A stretch of 64,000 bases of DNA from HK1 sp965204915 (GCA_965204915.1 OZ242023.1:3100001-3164000), one strand, 5' to 3'. Positions 24,631 through 33,533 are shown, counted from the stretch's first letter. Notes: generated from the letters alone by a model not told the origin. Program-made: numbers and translations.

Positions 24631-26004
24631 ATGAACACCTGCTTCCGCCGCATTCCGCGCCGGCGGATGCTCGGAATACTGGCGACCCCGGTGATGCTCG
24701 GTCCGGTGAGTGCCCGCGGGGTCCAAGCGGGTGGGTTCCGGCTCCTCAACCCATGCCTCGACGCCGCGCTTCCCGAAACCCTCGCATCGCACGAGATCGT
24801 TGCGCGCGCGTTCGACGGCATCGACCCCACGAAGGTCATCGACGCCCACGTACACCTGCTCGGTGACGACCGCGGGGCGGACGGGGCCGAGGGCAGGGTG
24901 GGGAGGACCGGCGGTGAGACGGGTGGGACCGTCGCCGGCAATGGGACGAGCGGCGATGCCGGCATGGACGACGACGGCGAGAACGGTCCCTGGATCGGCG
25001 AGCAGATGCGATCGCCGCTGCGCAACCCGCTCCAGTACGTGCGCTACCGCATCTTTCTCAACGCGAGCTGCGTCCGCCGCGACGATGAAGATCCCAGCGC
25101 CGCGTTCCTCGACCGCCTCCTCTCATGCCATCGCGCCACCGCGCCCGGATTCCGCCTGATGCTGCTCGCCTTCGACCAAGTCCACGACGTCGGCGGGCAG
25201 GCCCGCCCGGAGACGAGCGCGTTCCACGTCCCCAACGCCTATGCCCGCGCGGTCGCCGCGCGCTACCCGGACGAGATCGAATGGGCCGCCTCCGTGCACC
25301 CGTACCGCGCGGACGCGGTGCCGGCGCTGGATGCGGCGGTGGCGGGCGGCGCGCGGGCGGTGAAGTGGCTGCCGAACGCGATGGGGATCGACCCCGCGTC
25401 GCCGGGATGCGATCGCTTCTACGAGGCGCTGGCCCGGCATCGCCTCCCCCTGCTCACGCACGGCGGGGAAGAACGCGCGGTGCGCGGCGCCGGCGCGCAC
25501 GGCTTCGGGAACCCGCTCAGGCTGCGGCGGGCCCTGGACCACGGGGTGCGGGTGATCGTCGCGCACTGCGCATCGCTCGGCGCCGGTGTCGACCTCGACG
25601 CCCGCCCCGGCGGCCCTTCCGTACCGAACCTCGACCTCTTCGCGAGGCTGATGGACGACCCGCGCTACGAGCACCTCCTGATGGGCGACGTCTCCGCCCT
25701 GACCCAGGCGAACCGTTTTCCCCGCGCGCTCGGGACGATCCTGGAACGCACGGAGTGGCACGATCGGTTGCTCAACGGCTCGGACTATCCCCTGCCCGGC
25801 GTTCCTGCCCTGTACGATCTCGAACGCATGGCCGAGCACGGCTTCCTGGCGGCGGATGCGGTGCCGGTGCTCGAAGCGATCCAGGACCATAACCCCCTCC
25901 TGTTCGACTTCGTGCTCAAGCGCACCGTGGGCAGGCATGGCGCCCGCCTCTCCCCGCGCGTGTTCGAGACCGCCCGCCACCTCGATCCGCCGGCCGGCCG
26001 TTGA
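24631..26004 (+). CDS. exported amidohydrolase-family protein
   Basis: 457 residues. An N-terminal RRIPRRRMLGILATPVMLG stretch resembles a Tat or Sec signal. The metal-binding H-x-H is in VIDAHVHLLG (~residues 70-77); further conserved spots are EWAASVHPYR, AVKWLPNAMGIDP, LPLLTHGGEE, VIVAHCASLG, and a terminal LNGSDYPLPG Asp. This is the TIM-barrel amidohydrolase-2 type. A Gly/Asp/Glu/Thr-rich stretch of about 40 residues follows the H-x-H motif directly (~79-117), similar in character to the extra stretches in GlyS and probably a later insertion. Substrate unknown. It stands between vapBC and plsC. Confidence 0.7.
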   Translation: MNTCFRRIPRRRMLGILATPVMLGPVSARGVQAGGFRLLNPCLDAALPETLASHEIVARAFDGIDPTKVIDAHVHLLGDDRGADGAEGRVGRTGGETGGTVAGNGTSGDAGMDDDGENGPWIGEQMRSPLRNPLQYVRYRIFLNASCVRRDDEDPSAAFLDRLLSCHRATAPGFRLMLLAFDQVHDVGGQARPETSAFHVPNAYARAVAARYPDEIEWAASVHPYRADAVPALDAAVAGGARAVKWLPNAMGIDPASPGCDRFYEALARHRLPLLTHGGEERAVRGAGAHGFGNPLRLRRALDHGVRVIVAHCASLGAGVDLDARPGGPSVPNLDLFARLMDDPRYEHLLMGDVSALTQANRFPRALGTILERTEWHDRLLNGSDYPLPGVPALYDLERMAEHGFLAADAVPVLEAIQDHNPLLFDFVLKRTVGRHGARLSPRVFETARHLDPPAGR

Positions 26005-26029
26005 CATGGCGGATCATCGATGCGGCGGG

Positions 26030-26112
26030 CGTGGTTCCCGGGCCTCCGCTTCAGGGAGAATGACGCGGATGGGCGCCCGGTGCGTCCGTCATCTTCCCGG
26101 AACCGGAAATCC
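26030..26112. repeat. decayed palindromic repeat
   Basis: TTCCCGGGCCTCCGCTTCAGGGAGAATGACG is followed by CGTCATCTTCCCGGAACCGGAAATCC (quoted here in two parts of the same region). The layout ATTCCCG..GGGAATGACG / CGTCATTCCCG..GGAATCC is that of the MITE cores, with many changes. No clear ends remain. Confidence 0.3.
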
Positions 26113-26154
26113 GCAGGCATCCGCTCCGGCGATGCCGAATCGGGACATTCGCCG

Positions 26155-26964
26155 ATGACCACGGGCGCCGATGACCACGGGCGGTACGCGGGCAAGCCGA
26201 CGACCGGGAACGGCACGGGCAACGCCTCCGCCGGACGGGTGGTGACGCCCCGCGTGTTCATCGGCTCCTCCCTGTTCGCTCTCGGTCTGGTGTGCTCGAC
26301 CCTGGTGTTCACGCCGGTCGCACTGGCTTCGACCCTGCTGCCCTACCGGTTGCGATGGCGGGCGGTCACGCAATGGAGTCGCTTCAACGTGTACTGGCTC
26401 TCGGTGACGTGCGGCGTGCGTTGCGAGATCGAGGGCCTCGAGAACGTCCCTGCCGAGCCCACCGTCGTCCTCTCGAAGCACGAATCCGCCTGGGAGACGC
26501 TCGCGCTGCAACGCTACTTCGCGCCGCAGGTGTGGGTGCTGAAACGGGAGCTGCTCCGCATCCCCTTCTTCGGATGGGGGCTCGCGACGATGCGCCCCAT
26601 CGCGATTGATCGAAACACCGCCCTGGACGCCTTCAGGCAGATGATCGAACAGGGTGAAGAGCGGCTCGCAAGCGGATGCTGGGTCGTGGTCTTCCCCGAA
26701 GGCACCCGTGTTCCTCCCGGCGTGAGAGGGCGGTTCAAGCAGGGGGGCGCCCGCCTCGCCGTCCACACCGGCCGCCCGGTGGTGCCGGTCGCGCACAACG
26801 CCGGGGACTGCTGGCCGCGAAACAGCTTCTTCAAGTATCCCGGAACCATCCACGTGGTGATCGGCGAGCCGATCGAGACCACCGGCCGAAAGGCTGCGGA
26901 GGTCAACCGCACCGCCGAGCGCTGGATCGGTGACACGGTCGACGGCATCCGCAGGGGCGGCTGA
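26155..26964 (+). CDS. plsC: 1-acyl-sn-glycerol-3-phosphate acyltransferase
   Basis: 269 residues from the chosen ATG. A membrane segment (FIGSSLFALGLVCSTLVF) precedes the acyltransferase motifs: SKHESAWETLA in the place of the HX4D box (the same HxxxxE form is common in proteobacterial PlsC), LLRIPFFGWGL, VVVFPEGTR and VPVAHNAGDCW. It makes phosphatidic acid at the inner membrane. The first ~30 residues are low-complexity and non-conserved; the start could be later, near the first hydrophobic stretch. plsC downstream of glyQS is a common proteobacterial order; gmhB, often between them, is not here. Confidence 0.85.
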   Translation: MTTGADDHGRYAGKPTTGNGTGNASAGRVVTPRVFIGSSLFALGLVCSTLVFTPVALASTLLPYRLRWRAVTQWSRFNVYWLSVTCGVRCEIEGLENVPAEPTVVLSKHESAWETLALQRYFAPQVWVLKRELLRIPFFGWGLATMRPIAIDRNTALDAFRQMIEQGEERLASGCWVVVFPEGTRVPPGVRGRFKQGGARLAVHTGRPVVPVAHNAGDCWPRNSFFKYPGTIHVVIGEPIETTGRKAAEVNRTAERWIGDTVDGIRRGG

Positions 26965-27055
26965 CCGATTCCTCCGGATACATTCGCGGATGCAACTCCC
27001 GCCAATCGGGCTATCATGACGCCCGGGACCCGGACCGGCCGCGAACGACGACGCC

Positions 27056-27991
27056 ATGACTCGATTTTCCGGAATCAAGGTGCTCGCCCTGGGCATCGTG
27101 CTGTGGGCGGTTGCGGTGTGGCTCCTCGGCGCCCCGGATCCGGCCCCCACGGAAACGCCGGCAGCGACGGAAACGGCGGCGGCGCCGGGCTCCGCCGGCA
27201 GGACGGCCGAGCCCGGGGCCGGTGCGGGCGAATCCGCTGGCGGCGAGCCCCCGGTCGCATCCGCTCCTTCGGTGGCCGCGAACCGGACGTCGGCCACGTC
27301 GCCGGATCCTGGGACGGCGGTCGAGGGTGTATCGGTTCGGATTGGCTCGGCGGACGGAACCGGGGCGGTCCCGGCGCCCGACCCTGTCATGGCCGGCGAC
27401 GGTGTACCCATCGCGGCGGCGCCCGCGGGTAGTGAGACCACCGCACCCACCGCCTCCTTGTTCCCGGTCGCCCCCGAGACCGCCGGCACCCCCGCGGGAC
27501 CGGCCGCCGGCAGCTCGCCTCCCCCGCCCGTACCCGGAACGGCCGGCGTCCAGGAAGGCATGGCCGGTACCCCCGTCATGCCGCCGCGACCGCCGCACGC
27601 ATGGTTCGAGCATCCGCTCTCGCGCCCCCCGGTGCCGCCCCGATCGGGCAATGCGGCGGCGGAGGGCAACGCCGTTGCGAGCCAGATCAACGCGGCCCGC
27701 CGGGCGGCGTGGGAAGGACGGCTCCCCGATGCCCTCGCGCATTACCAGGCCGCGGCACGTATCCAGCCGGATCTGTACGTCGTCTGGGGCGAGATGGGCA
27801 ACGTGCTGTGGACGATGCGGCGCTGGTCCGAGGCCGCCTATGCGTTCGAAGGCGCAGCGACCCAGCTCGTCCGCGCCGGTGAGCTTCGCGCCGCGAACGA
27901 GCTGGTGCTGGCGGTGGAAAGCATCGACCCGGATGCGGCGTACCGGATTCAACGGCTCCTGTGGAACGCCTTGCAGCGTCAGTCCGGGTAG
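27056..27991 (+). CDS. membrane-anchored low-complexity protein with C-terminal TPR-like region
   Basis: 311 residues. Residues ~8-25 are one hydrophobic helix (VLALGIVLWAVAVWLLG). Residues ~27-190 are almost only Ala, Pro, Gly, Thr, Ser, Glu. Residues ~205-305 are helical and read NQINAARRAAWEGRLPDALAHYQAAARIQPD (quoted in sections), GEMGNVLWTMRRWSEAAYAFEGAA, the pattern of two or three TPR repeats. Probably anchored in the inner membrane with a periplasmic scaffold end. I do not recognise the family. It sits between plsC and nudF on the same strand. Confidence 0.6.
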   Translation: MTRFSGIKVLALGIVLWAVAVWLLGAPDPAPTETPAATETAAAPGSAGRTAEPGAGAGESAGGEPPVASAPSVAANRTSATSPDPGTAVEGVSVRIGSADGTGAVPAPDPVMAGDGVPIAAAPAGSETTAPTASLFPVAPETAGTPAGPAAGSSPPPPVPGTAGVQEGMAGTPVMPPRPPHAWFEHPLSRPPVPPRSGNAAAEGNAVASQINAARRAAWEGRLPDALAHYQAAARIQPDLYVVWGEMGNVLWTMRRWSEAAYAFEGAATQLVRAGELRAANELVLAVESIDPDAAYRIQRLLWNALQRQSG

Positions 27992-28011
27992 ATCCGATCC
28001 CTGCACGTACA

Positions 28012-28665
28012 ATGCCGCCGGTCAGGGGCGCCGGTGGGAGGGGAGGCAGCGGGGTGGCCGGTGAAGACGTGGAGTTGATCGGCGCGGAGGTCGTCCATGA
28101 CGGCTATTTCCGTCTCGATCGCTACCGCTTGCGCCACCGGCAGTTCGCCGGCGGCCTCGGGCCGGTGGTCACGCGCGAGATCCTGGAGCGCGGCAGGGTC
28201 GCCGCGGTGCTTCCGGTGGACCCCGCGCGGGACCGCGTCGTGCTGATCGAGCAGTTCCGTCCCGGCGCGTGGGCGGCGGACCGGGACCCGTGGCTCCTGG
28301 AGTGCGTGGCCGGAGTCATGGAACCCGGAGAGACCCCGGAGGCGCTGGCCCGCCGCGAAGCGCTGGAGGAAGCGGGCTGCGTCATCACCGATCTCGTCCC
28401 CATCGCGACGTTCCTCACGAGTCCCGGCGCGAGCACCGAGACGGTGCGCCTGTTCTGCGGGCGGGTCGACAGCGAAGGCGTCGGCGGGCTGCACGGGCTG
28501 GCCGAAGAGGGCGAGGACATCCGGGTCACCGTGGTGCCGGTACCGGAGGCGGTGGCGTTGCTCGACGCGGGCAGGATCGTCAACGCCAAGACGATCATCG
28601 CGCTCCAGTGGATCGCACGCCACTACCCGTCGCTGAAAACGCAATGGTCGGCCGGTACGCAGTGA
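28012..28665 (+). CDS. nudF: ADP-ribose pyrophosphatase (Nudix)
   Basis: 217 residues from the ATG at 28012. The Nudix box is intact: GVMEPGETPEALARREALEEAGC (given as a motif, residues ~105-127). The flanks VVTREILERGRVAAVLPVDP, VVLIEQFRPGAW, FLTSPGASTE and LHGLAEEGEDIRV closely follow E. coli NudF. It hydrolyses ADP-ribose to AMP and ribose 5-phosphate. A GTG at 28054 with a GGAGGGGAGG site 8 bases upstream gives VAGEDVELIG and may be the true start. The stop overlaps the next small frame (TGATG). Confidence 0.88.
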   Translation: MPPVRGAGGRGGSGVAGEDVELIGAEVVHDGYFRLDRYRLRHRQFAGGLGPVVTREILERGRVAAVLPVDPARDRVVLIEQFRPGAWAADRDPWLLECVAGVMEPGETPEALARREALEEAGCVITDLVPIATFLTSPGASTETVRLFCGRVDSEGVGGLHGLAEEGEDIRVTVVPVPEAVALLDAGRIVNAKTIIALQWIARHYPSLKTQWSAGTQ

Positions 28666-28859
28666 TGGATGGGCTCGTCCTCACCCGCATCACCGTCTAT
28701 CGGTTGAAGTCCGGCGCCGGGATCGACCTCGATGCGAGCGATGTGGAGCCGTGCGGCCTGCGCGGGGGCCGTCGATGGATGGTCATCGACGCGGATGGAG
28801 TGTGCGTGACCGCCCGCGAACGACCCCGAATGGTGCGGATACGCGCTCGGAGCGCCTGA
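28665..28859 (+). pseudogene. truncated MOSC-family protein (N-terminal domain only)
   Basis: 64 residues: LTRITVYRLKSGAGIDLDAS, GLRGGRRWMVIDADG, VTARERPRMVRI. This is the MOSC N-terminal beta-barrel ('YPVKS', 'RRWMVVD', 'TQR..P') found in molybdenum-cofactor-related proteins of about 270 residues. The catalytic MOSC domain is absent and the frame ends soon after. Its ATG overlaps the nudF stop. Probably a gene remnant; a short functional domain is less likely. Confidence 0.55.
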
Positions 28860-28909
28860 CGGTTCCTCGAACCCGCCGAGCCCCACCACGTTCAGGAGGG
28901 TTCTTGCGT

Positions 28910-28935
28910 GTCGATTGGCCCCCGAGTCAATCGAC
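28910..28935. terminator. hairpin between the MOSC remnant and the phosphonate relic
   Basis: GTCGATTG and CAATCGAC form a perfect 8-bp stem with a 10-base loop, at the meeting point of two convergent reading frames. It has no clear T-run; it may end transcripts from either side. Confidence 0.3.
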
Positions 28936-29440
28936 GGTGCCGTTGAACGCGTAGTCGAACGCCTCGTAGCTATGCAGCCGCGCACCCTCGGCGCGGCGCG
29001 CGTACTCGTCGCTGACCGGACGGCTGAGGATGATCGGCACGTCGGCCTCGTGGAGGCTGCCGTGGGTGCGGAGCCGCAGGCCCTTGAGCCCGCTCAGATC
29101 GTGGTCCGTCTCCCTCTCGCCTCCCCGTGCGGGGGCCGTTGCGTCCGCGGGAATCGCCGTCCCATACAGCCATGCTCGTCCCGCGCACGATAGCAACCGT
29201 TCCACCGTGATCAAAATCGGATATTCCTCGGTGGCTCGCCGGTTCCGATGGAAACACTGGAAATGGCCGCCGGCGTCCCACGCGGCGGCCGTCACTTCCA
29301 TCTTCATCATCCGGTCACGGGCGAACCCATCGCCGAAAGCGACGCGCGGCATGAGGTTGCCCGACGTGCTGCCCGGCTCGACGAGTCCCAGCGTGGTGCC
29401 TTTCAGAGACTCGATGATCGTGAGACATCATGAATCGACC
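28927..29440 (-). pseudogene. decayed phosphonate-utilisation genes (PhnD-like and PhnA-like pieces)
   Basis: Near the upstream end the minus strand reads LTIIESLKGTTLGLVEPGSTSGNLMPRVAF (as ESLKGTTLGLVEPGST and SGNLMPRVAF), the text of PhnD-type phosphonate-binding proteins. Near the downstream end it reads HDLSGLKGLRLRTHGSLHE, ADVPIILSRPV and FDYAFNGTVD, the C-terminal end of phosphonoacetate hydrolase (alkaline phosphatase superfamily), where the His of RTHG is a metal ligand. The middle fits neither. A deletion that fused two genes of a former phosphonate operon explains this. Confidence 0.5.
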
Positions 29441-29495
29441 TGCCCTGTCCTTCTGAAGACTCGACGAGTGGAGTCTCCGGGATTCCCGGGGCGGT

Positions 29496-29873
29496 TCAAC
29501 CGACCAGATCATCAATCGTCACCTCCAGCACGAGGGCAAGCCGGCGGAACAGATCGAGCGTCCCCGGCTTCCGGCCATTTTCGATCTGGGACAGATAGCC
29601 CTTCGAGACGCCGGTCCGTTCCGCCAGCGCATCCAGCGTCAACCCGCGGTGCCGTCGCCATGCACGCAGGGGCGGAACCCCCTCCAGGATCGCATGGACG
29701 ACCTCGCCTGAGACGGTCTCTCCAGCCTCGTATTCACCCAACGCCCGGTCGATGGCGGCACAATCCTCGGCCTCCTCCAGCGAGGCGACCATGCGGCGAT
29801 ATTCCTCGATCGGAAGGACGGCATATTCGGGCATGCCATCCTTCTCGATCATCTGCACGTCCCGTTCGTTCAT
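29496..29873 (-). CDS. Xre-type HTH antitoxin
   Basis: 125 residues. Residues 1-70 (PEYAVLPIEEYRRMVASLEE) look like a Phd/RelB-like toxin-binding part; residues ~75-125 are an Xre HTH, RGLTLDALAERTGVSKGYLS followed by QIENGRKPGTLDLFRRLA. It is the second gene of a toxin-first pair; its start overlaps the relE stop by 4 bases. The HTH probably represses the operon. Confidence 0.8.
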   Translation of the reverse strand: MNERDVQMIEKDGMPEYAVLPIEEYRRMVASLEEAEDCAAIDRALGEYEAGETVSGEVVHAILEGVPPLRAWRRHRGLTLDALAERTGVSKGYLSQIENGRKPGTLDLFRRLALVLEVTIDDLVG

Positions 29874-30130
29874 CGGTACACCCTTCCTCTCCGGTCGATC
29901 TTCACCACCAGAAGCACCTTCCGCTCATTGTCGAGGAAATAGATCACGCGCCAATCACCTGTCCGAAGCCGGAAACCGCCATCCCGGCCCCGCAGCCGTG
30001 TCGCATTCGGGTGGCTCCCGTAGGGGTTGGCCGCGATCGTCTCGATTCCAGTGCGGATCCGTTGTGCGACGTTGCGCGGTATACGAAGAAGCAGACGAGC
30101 GGCATGTTTCTGATAGTGAACTTCATGCAT
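29870..30130 (-). CDS. relE: RelE/ParE-superfamily toxin
   Basis: 86 residues: MHEVHYQKHAARLLLRIP, IRTGIETIAANPYG, TRLRGRDGGFRLRTGDWRVIYFLDNE and the final KIDRRGRVYR. This is the RelE fold with the basic RxGxxRxxF-type strand that binds mRNA on the ribosome. The toxin gene is first and coupled to the Xre antitoxin gene. Confidence 0.85.
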   Translation of the reverse strand: MHEVHYQKHAARLLLRIPRNVAQRIRTGIETIAANPYGSHPNATRLRGRDGGFRLRTGDWRVIYFLDNERKVLLVVKIDRRGRVYR

Positions 30131-30136
30131 TCTCGA

Positions 30137-30165
30137 TGTTTACTCGATCCATGACTACTCGTCAA
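30137..30165 (-). promoter_or_regulatory. candidate promoter of relE-xre
   Basis: TTGACG (30160-30165) and TAAACA (30137-30142) on the minus strand are 17 bases apart, in an AT-rich stretch. The expected start of the transcript would fall almost on the relE ATG, so the mRNA may be leaderless. Confidence 0.35.
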
Positions 30166-30276
30166 CGTGATGACCTGACGCGTCGAATTGCTCTGAATTT
30201 TCGTGATCTCGCTAACATATTGATAACACAACAGGTTTATATGCGGTTGCCCTGGGGAACAAGGCACTTACCGCGA

Positions 30277-30684
30277 TCAATCGACGTCGATGGAGGCGCC
30301 TTCGCTGGCCGCCGCGCGCGCGAGCTTCCGGTCGAGGGTGGCGAGCTTCGCGCCGCGGCGCATCGCGGTCTCCAGGTACGCCGCGTCGTAGCCGCTGAGG
30401 CGGTGGCGGCGGGCCAGCGCGGCGATCTGGCCGTCGTTCTGATCGCCGTCCGTCGAGAGCGGCAGCAAACGGATGGCTTGCATGTGATATTCGGTTGCAT
30501 TCACTTCAATGCGTCCGATCCGTTCCGCGACGAGCAGGACGCTACGCACTTCATGCCAGAACAGGTCCGGCACGAGTGTCTCCTCGGTCCCGATTCGTTC
30601 AACGACAGCGTCAGCGAAGGGCGTTCCGTCACGGTCCCGCAGGCGCTTGGCGATGGCGATGGTGGCATCGATCACAATAGCCAT
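30277..30684 (-). CDS. PIN-domain VapC-like toxin at the end of the type III RM operon
   Basis: 135 residues. MAIVIDATIAIAKRL gives the first PIN Asp, LFWHEVRSVLL the Glu, and SGYDAAYLETAMRRGAKLATLD the C-terminal acids. The family is VapC-like. No separate antitoxin gene is seen; the start overlaps the last codons of res by 13 bases. The last ~30 residues of Res beyond its nuclease domain (MSRERDESGATMSHEEFVEWRD) could serve as the missing antitoxin or be read separately; this is inference. 146 AT-rich bases follow before relE. Confidence 0.75.
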   Translation of the reverse strand: MAIVIDATIAIAKRLRDRDGTPFADAVVERIGTEETLVPDLFWHEVRSVLLVAERIGRIEVNATEYHMQAIRLLPLSTDGDQNDGQIAALARRHRLSGYDAAYLETAMRRGAKLATLDRKLARAAASEGASIDVD

Positions 30685-33533
30685 TCGCGGCGCCCCTCAT
30701 CCCGCCATTCAACAAACTCCTCGTGCGACATGGTGGCGCCGCTCTCGTCGCGTTCGCGGGACATGGCTTTTCCCGTGAGGGTGACCACAAGCTGACGAAG
30801 AGTGGCGATGTCCTGGTGGAAGTCCGCCTGGTTCACGCGGATGTACTTCCAGGCATCGCCCGTTGCCTCGGTAACGCGCCGGCACCATTCCCGCATGGCG
30901 GCGTCCTTCTCGGCAGTGCCTTCCCAGACGCGGCCCTTGGTCTCGACGATCCAGTGGATGATCCGGCCGTCCAGCTCGCGCTGAACGGCTACCCAATCCG
31001 GGTAGTAGAACCCGATGGCGCCGCTCGGCTTCAGGTAATCGACGCGGAACGACGTGCCGGAAGCTCCCTGTTCGGTCGTGCCCAGCGCGGCGAAGCGCAG
31101 AACGTCACCGGCGTTGTCCAGGAACTCCGCGAAACGGCGCTCGAAGTCGTTGTAGGTGGCCACGAAGTTGAACACCGTCTTCTCCGCTTCCAGTGGTGGA
31201 AGGTTCCGACGCCAGGCAAAGGGCCTGGTTTCGGACAGGCGGAAGTCCTCCCTCTCGAATTCGATCTCGCGGCGTTCGACGGTGAGATCGGCGATCTTGC
31301 GGACCAGGTATCTGGCGATGCCCTCCCTGATCTCCAATCGGGCCAGATGGGAGCGCAGGGCGTCATCGTCCAATTCGATCTCCCGGCCGAAACACCGGCT
31401 CCCGATGTAGTCCCGGACCACCGGGTACAACCCCGCAAAGCGATTGGTCAGACCCGCCTTGCCGGCTACCCGGTGGGTGAGGTCGGCCAGAAGCTCCTGA
31501 ATGGGCAGCAGGCCGCCGGAGAGGTCGTCCTGATGCACTTCGGTTTCGGTGGTGGCGAATTCCAGCTTCAGCCTGATCCGGAACCGCTCATCAAGCTCCT
31601 CCCGATCGAAGATCGGTTCGAGGGATCGGACGTCCAGCTCCGACAGCTTGCGGTGGTCGTGTCTCAGGCTCGGCTTGGTGATGGGAATGGCGACATCGTA
31701 CTCCAGCCGTTCCCGCACCGGCTTGATGACGACGGGCGGTGGCGGATTGGTGGCGGTGCTCGCTACGCCAACCCCTTCCGCTTCCAGTTGCTCGCGCAGA
31801 ACGTTGAGGAGATTGCGGGTGCCGAGCACTTCCAGGGTCTGCGTCCGGTCGGGACTTACCTGGGTCATCAGGCGCAGCCCGCGGCCGATCACCTGCTCCG
31901 GGAGGATTTCGGCTTTCGCGGTGAACGGCCGCAGCCCCAGCACGACCGTCACGTTGCGCACGTCCCATCCCTCGCGGAGCATCATCACGCTGACGATGGC
32001 CTTGATCCCGCTCTCGGCCTGGTCGATGTCCCGCGCCGCCTGGCGGGCCTTTTCGAGGTCTCCTTTCCTGATCTCGCCCGTGGTGTCGGTATGGATGACG
32101 AGCACCTCGGACTTCCTGAACCCGAACCCCTTGGTCTTCCAGAGAGATTCACCCAATGCGTCGGCGTAGACGTTCTTCTCCGCCATGATGAAGAGCACCG
32201 GCCGGATGCCCAGCCTCTTGTACACCTTCCGGTGCTGCTTCCAGCGCCGGACCGCGGCCTGTAGCCAGTAGCCGTACTTCTCCGCCACGTTGTCCCTGGT
32301 CACTCCGTCGGGGTCTTCGATCGGCCGGTTCCGGTCGGCTTCCCCGGTGACGATGATGGGGGCCTTGACGATCCGATCCTCCACCGCCTGCGCCAGCGGG
32401 TAGTCCACCACCGTCCAGGGGAAGTACATGCCGTTCTGATCCTTCGGCGTGGCCGAGAAATCGAGCCAGGCGCCGAGGCCGCGCGGCAGCGCCTCGTGGA
32501 TGGCGAGCAGGGATTGGGTCCAGACGAGCTCCTCGTTGTGGACGTGGTGTGCTTCGTCGTTCAGCACGACGAGGTCCTCGAGCGACTTCACCCGCTCCAG
32601 CATGGAGCGTTGACCGGACGATGCGAGATCCTGCGACGGCTTCTTGCCGAGGATCGCCTCGACGGCGTTTCCCGGCGTCCACCCCCGGTCGCGAGATTCG
32701 TAGAGTTGCTGGATGTTGGTGAGGAGGAGGTTGCCCGACGGGTCCGGCTCGGCGGCCTCCCCGCGAAGGATCACCTTCTGCGAGAAACCGCCCTTCCATT
32801 CGGGCGGAATCAAGGGCAGATCATGGAATATCCGGTTGCTTGCGAAGTCCTTCTCCAATCGCTGGTAGACGATCACGTTGGGCGCCACGACGAGGAAGTT
32901 GGTCGAAAGGTCGGAGCCGGACACGCGCTGCCTGTGGAAACGGGACCAGACCATGACCATCGCCATCGCCCAAGTCTTGCCCGAGCCGGTCGCCATCTTG
33001 AAGGCGAAGCGACGCAGGTTCTCGGGCGGCAGGTCCTGCACACCTTCCGCTTCCAGCTCCGGGACGTAGCGGCGAAGCTGGCGCTTTCCGTCCATCGTGG
33101 TCTGGAATACGATGTTCTCCGAGACCAGATCCCTCGGGACAATCGTTCCGTGGCTCTCGATGAGCGCCTTGGTGTCGCGCTGGCCGGCGACTTCGACCAG
33201 CCAGGCCAGGGTTTCGATTGCCTCGCGCTGGCAGAAGTAGTAGCGGAACGGCACGTCGAAGCCGGGGACCTCGTGATCCTCCTCGAACCAGTATTCGAAC
33301 AGGCGACGGGTCACCTCGGAGGCGTCCGGATAGCCGCCGTCTCGCCAGGAATCCACCGCATCGCGGATCTTCGGCGCCAGCAGGAGCCGGCTCGGCCGGC
33401 GGCCGGAGTCGTCCTCGCGCCAACCGGTCGGCGCGTCGTCATCCTTGACCAAGTGGGAAACGGGCCGTTCCCACGGGCGGCGGCCTCGAATCTCCGGCAG
33501 GTCCCTGTCGTAGCGGATGACGGCCTTGGCCAT
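30672..33533 (-). CDS. res: type III restriction endonuclease subunit Res
   Basis: 953 residues. SF2 helicase motifs: motif I FKMATGSGKTWAM (181-187), motif II LNDEAHH (326-330), and later VSVMMLREGWDVRNV and QVIGRGLRL. The C-terminal nuclease site is IIHWIVETKGRVW with Glu864 and Lys866. Res translocates on DNA and cleaves when two unmodified head-to-head sites are met, in complex with Mod. About 30 residues after the nuclease domain have no counterpart that I know. The start at 33533 is 37 bases after the HEPN stop, so res is in the same transcription unit as mod although two genes lie between them. Confidence 0.92.
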   Translation of the reverse strand: MAKAVIRYDRDLPEIRGRRPWERPVSHLVKDDDAPTGWREDDSGRRPSRLLLAPKIRDAVDSWRDGGYPDASEVTRRLFEYWFEEDHEVPGFDVPFRYYFCQREAIETLAWLVEVAGQRDTKALIESHGTIVPRDLVSENIVFQTTMDGKRQLRRYVPELEAEGVQDLPPENLRRFAFKMATGSGKTWAMAMVMVWSRFHRQRVSGSDLSTNFLVVAPNVIVYQRLEKDFASNRIFHDLPLIPPEWKGGFSQKVILRGEAAEPDPSGNLLLTNIQQLYESRDRGWTPGNAVEAILGKKPSQDLASSGQRSMLERVKSLEDLVVLNDEAHHVHNEELVWTQSLLAIHEALPRGLGAWLDFSATPKDQNGMYFPWTVVDYPLAQAVEDRIVKAPIIVTGEADRNRPIEDPDGVTRDNVAEKYGYWLQAAVRRWKQHRKVYKRLGIRPVLFIMAEKNVYADALGESLWKTKGFGFRKSEVLVIHTDTTGEIRKGDLEKARQAARDIDQAESGIKAIVSVMMLREGWDVRNVTVVLGLRPFTAKAEILPEQVIGRGLRLMTQVSPDRTQTLEVLGTRNLLNVLREQLEAEGVGVASTATNPPPPVVIKPVRERLEYDVAIPITKPSLRHDHRKLSELDVRSLEPIFDREELDERFRIRLKLEFATTETEVHQDDLSGGLLPIQELLADLTHRVAGKAGLTNRFAGLYPVVRDYIGSRCFGREIELDDDALRSHLARLEIREGIARYLVRKIADLTVERREIEFEREDFRLSETRPFAWRRNLPPLEAEKTVFNFVATYNDFERRFAEFLDNAGDVLRFAALGTTEQGASGTSFRVDYLKPSGAIGFYYPDWVAVQRELDGRIIHWIVETKGRVWEGTAEKDAAMREWCRRVTEATGDAWKYIRVNQADFHQDIATLRQLVVTLTGKAMSRERDESGATMSHEEFVEWRDEGRREWLL

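Noticed and set aside
28970..29281. A separate small gene on the minus strand within the phosphonate relic
   Set aside because: Its text is arginine/proline-rich shadow; the PhnD-like and PhnA-like text lies in another frame.
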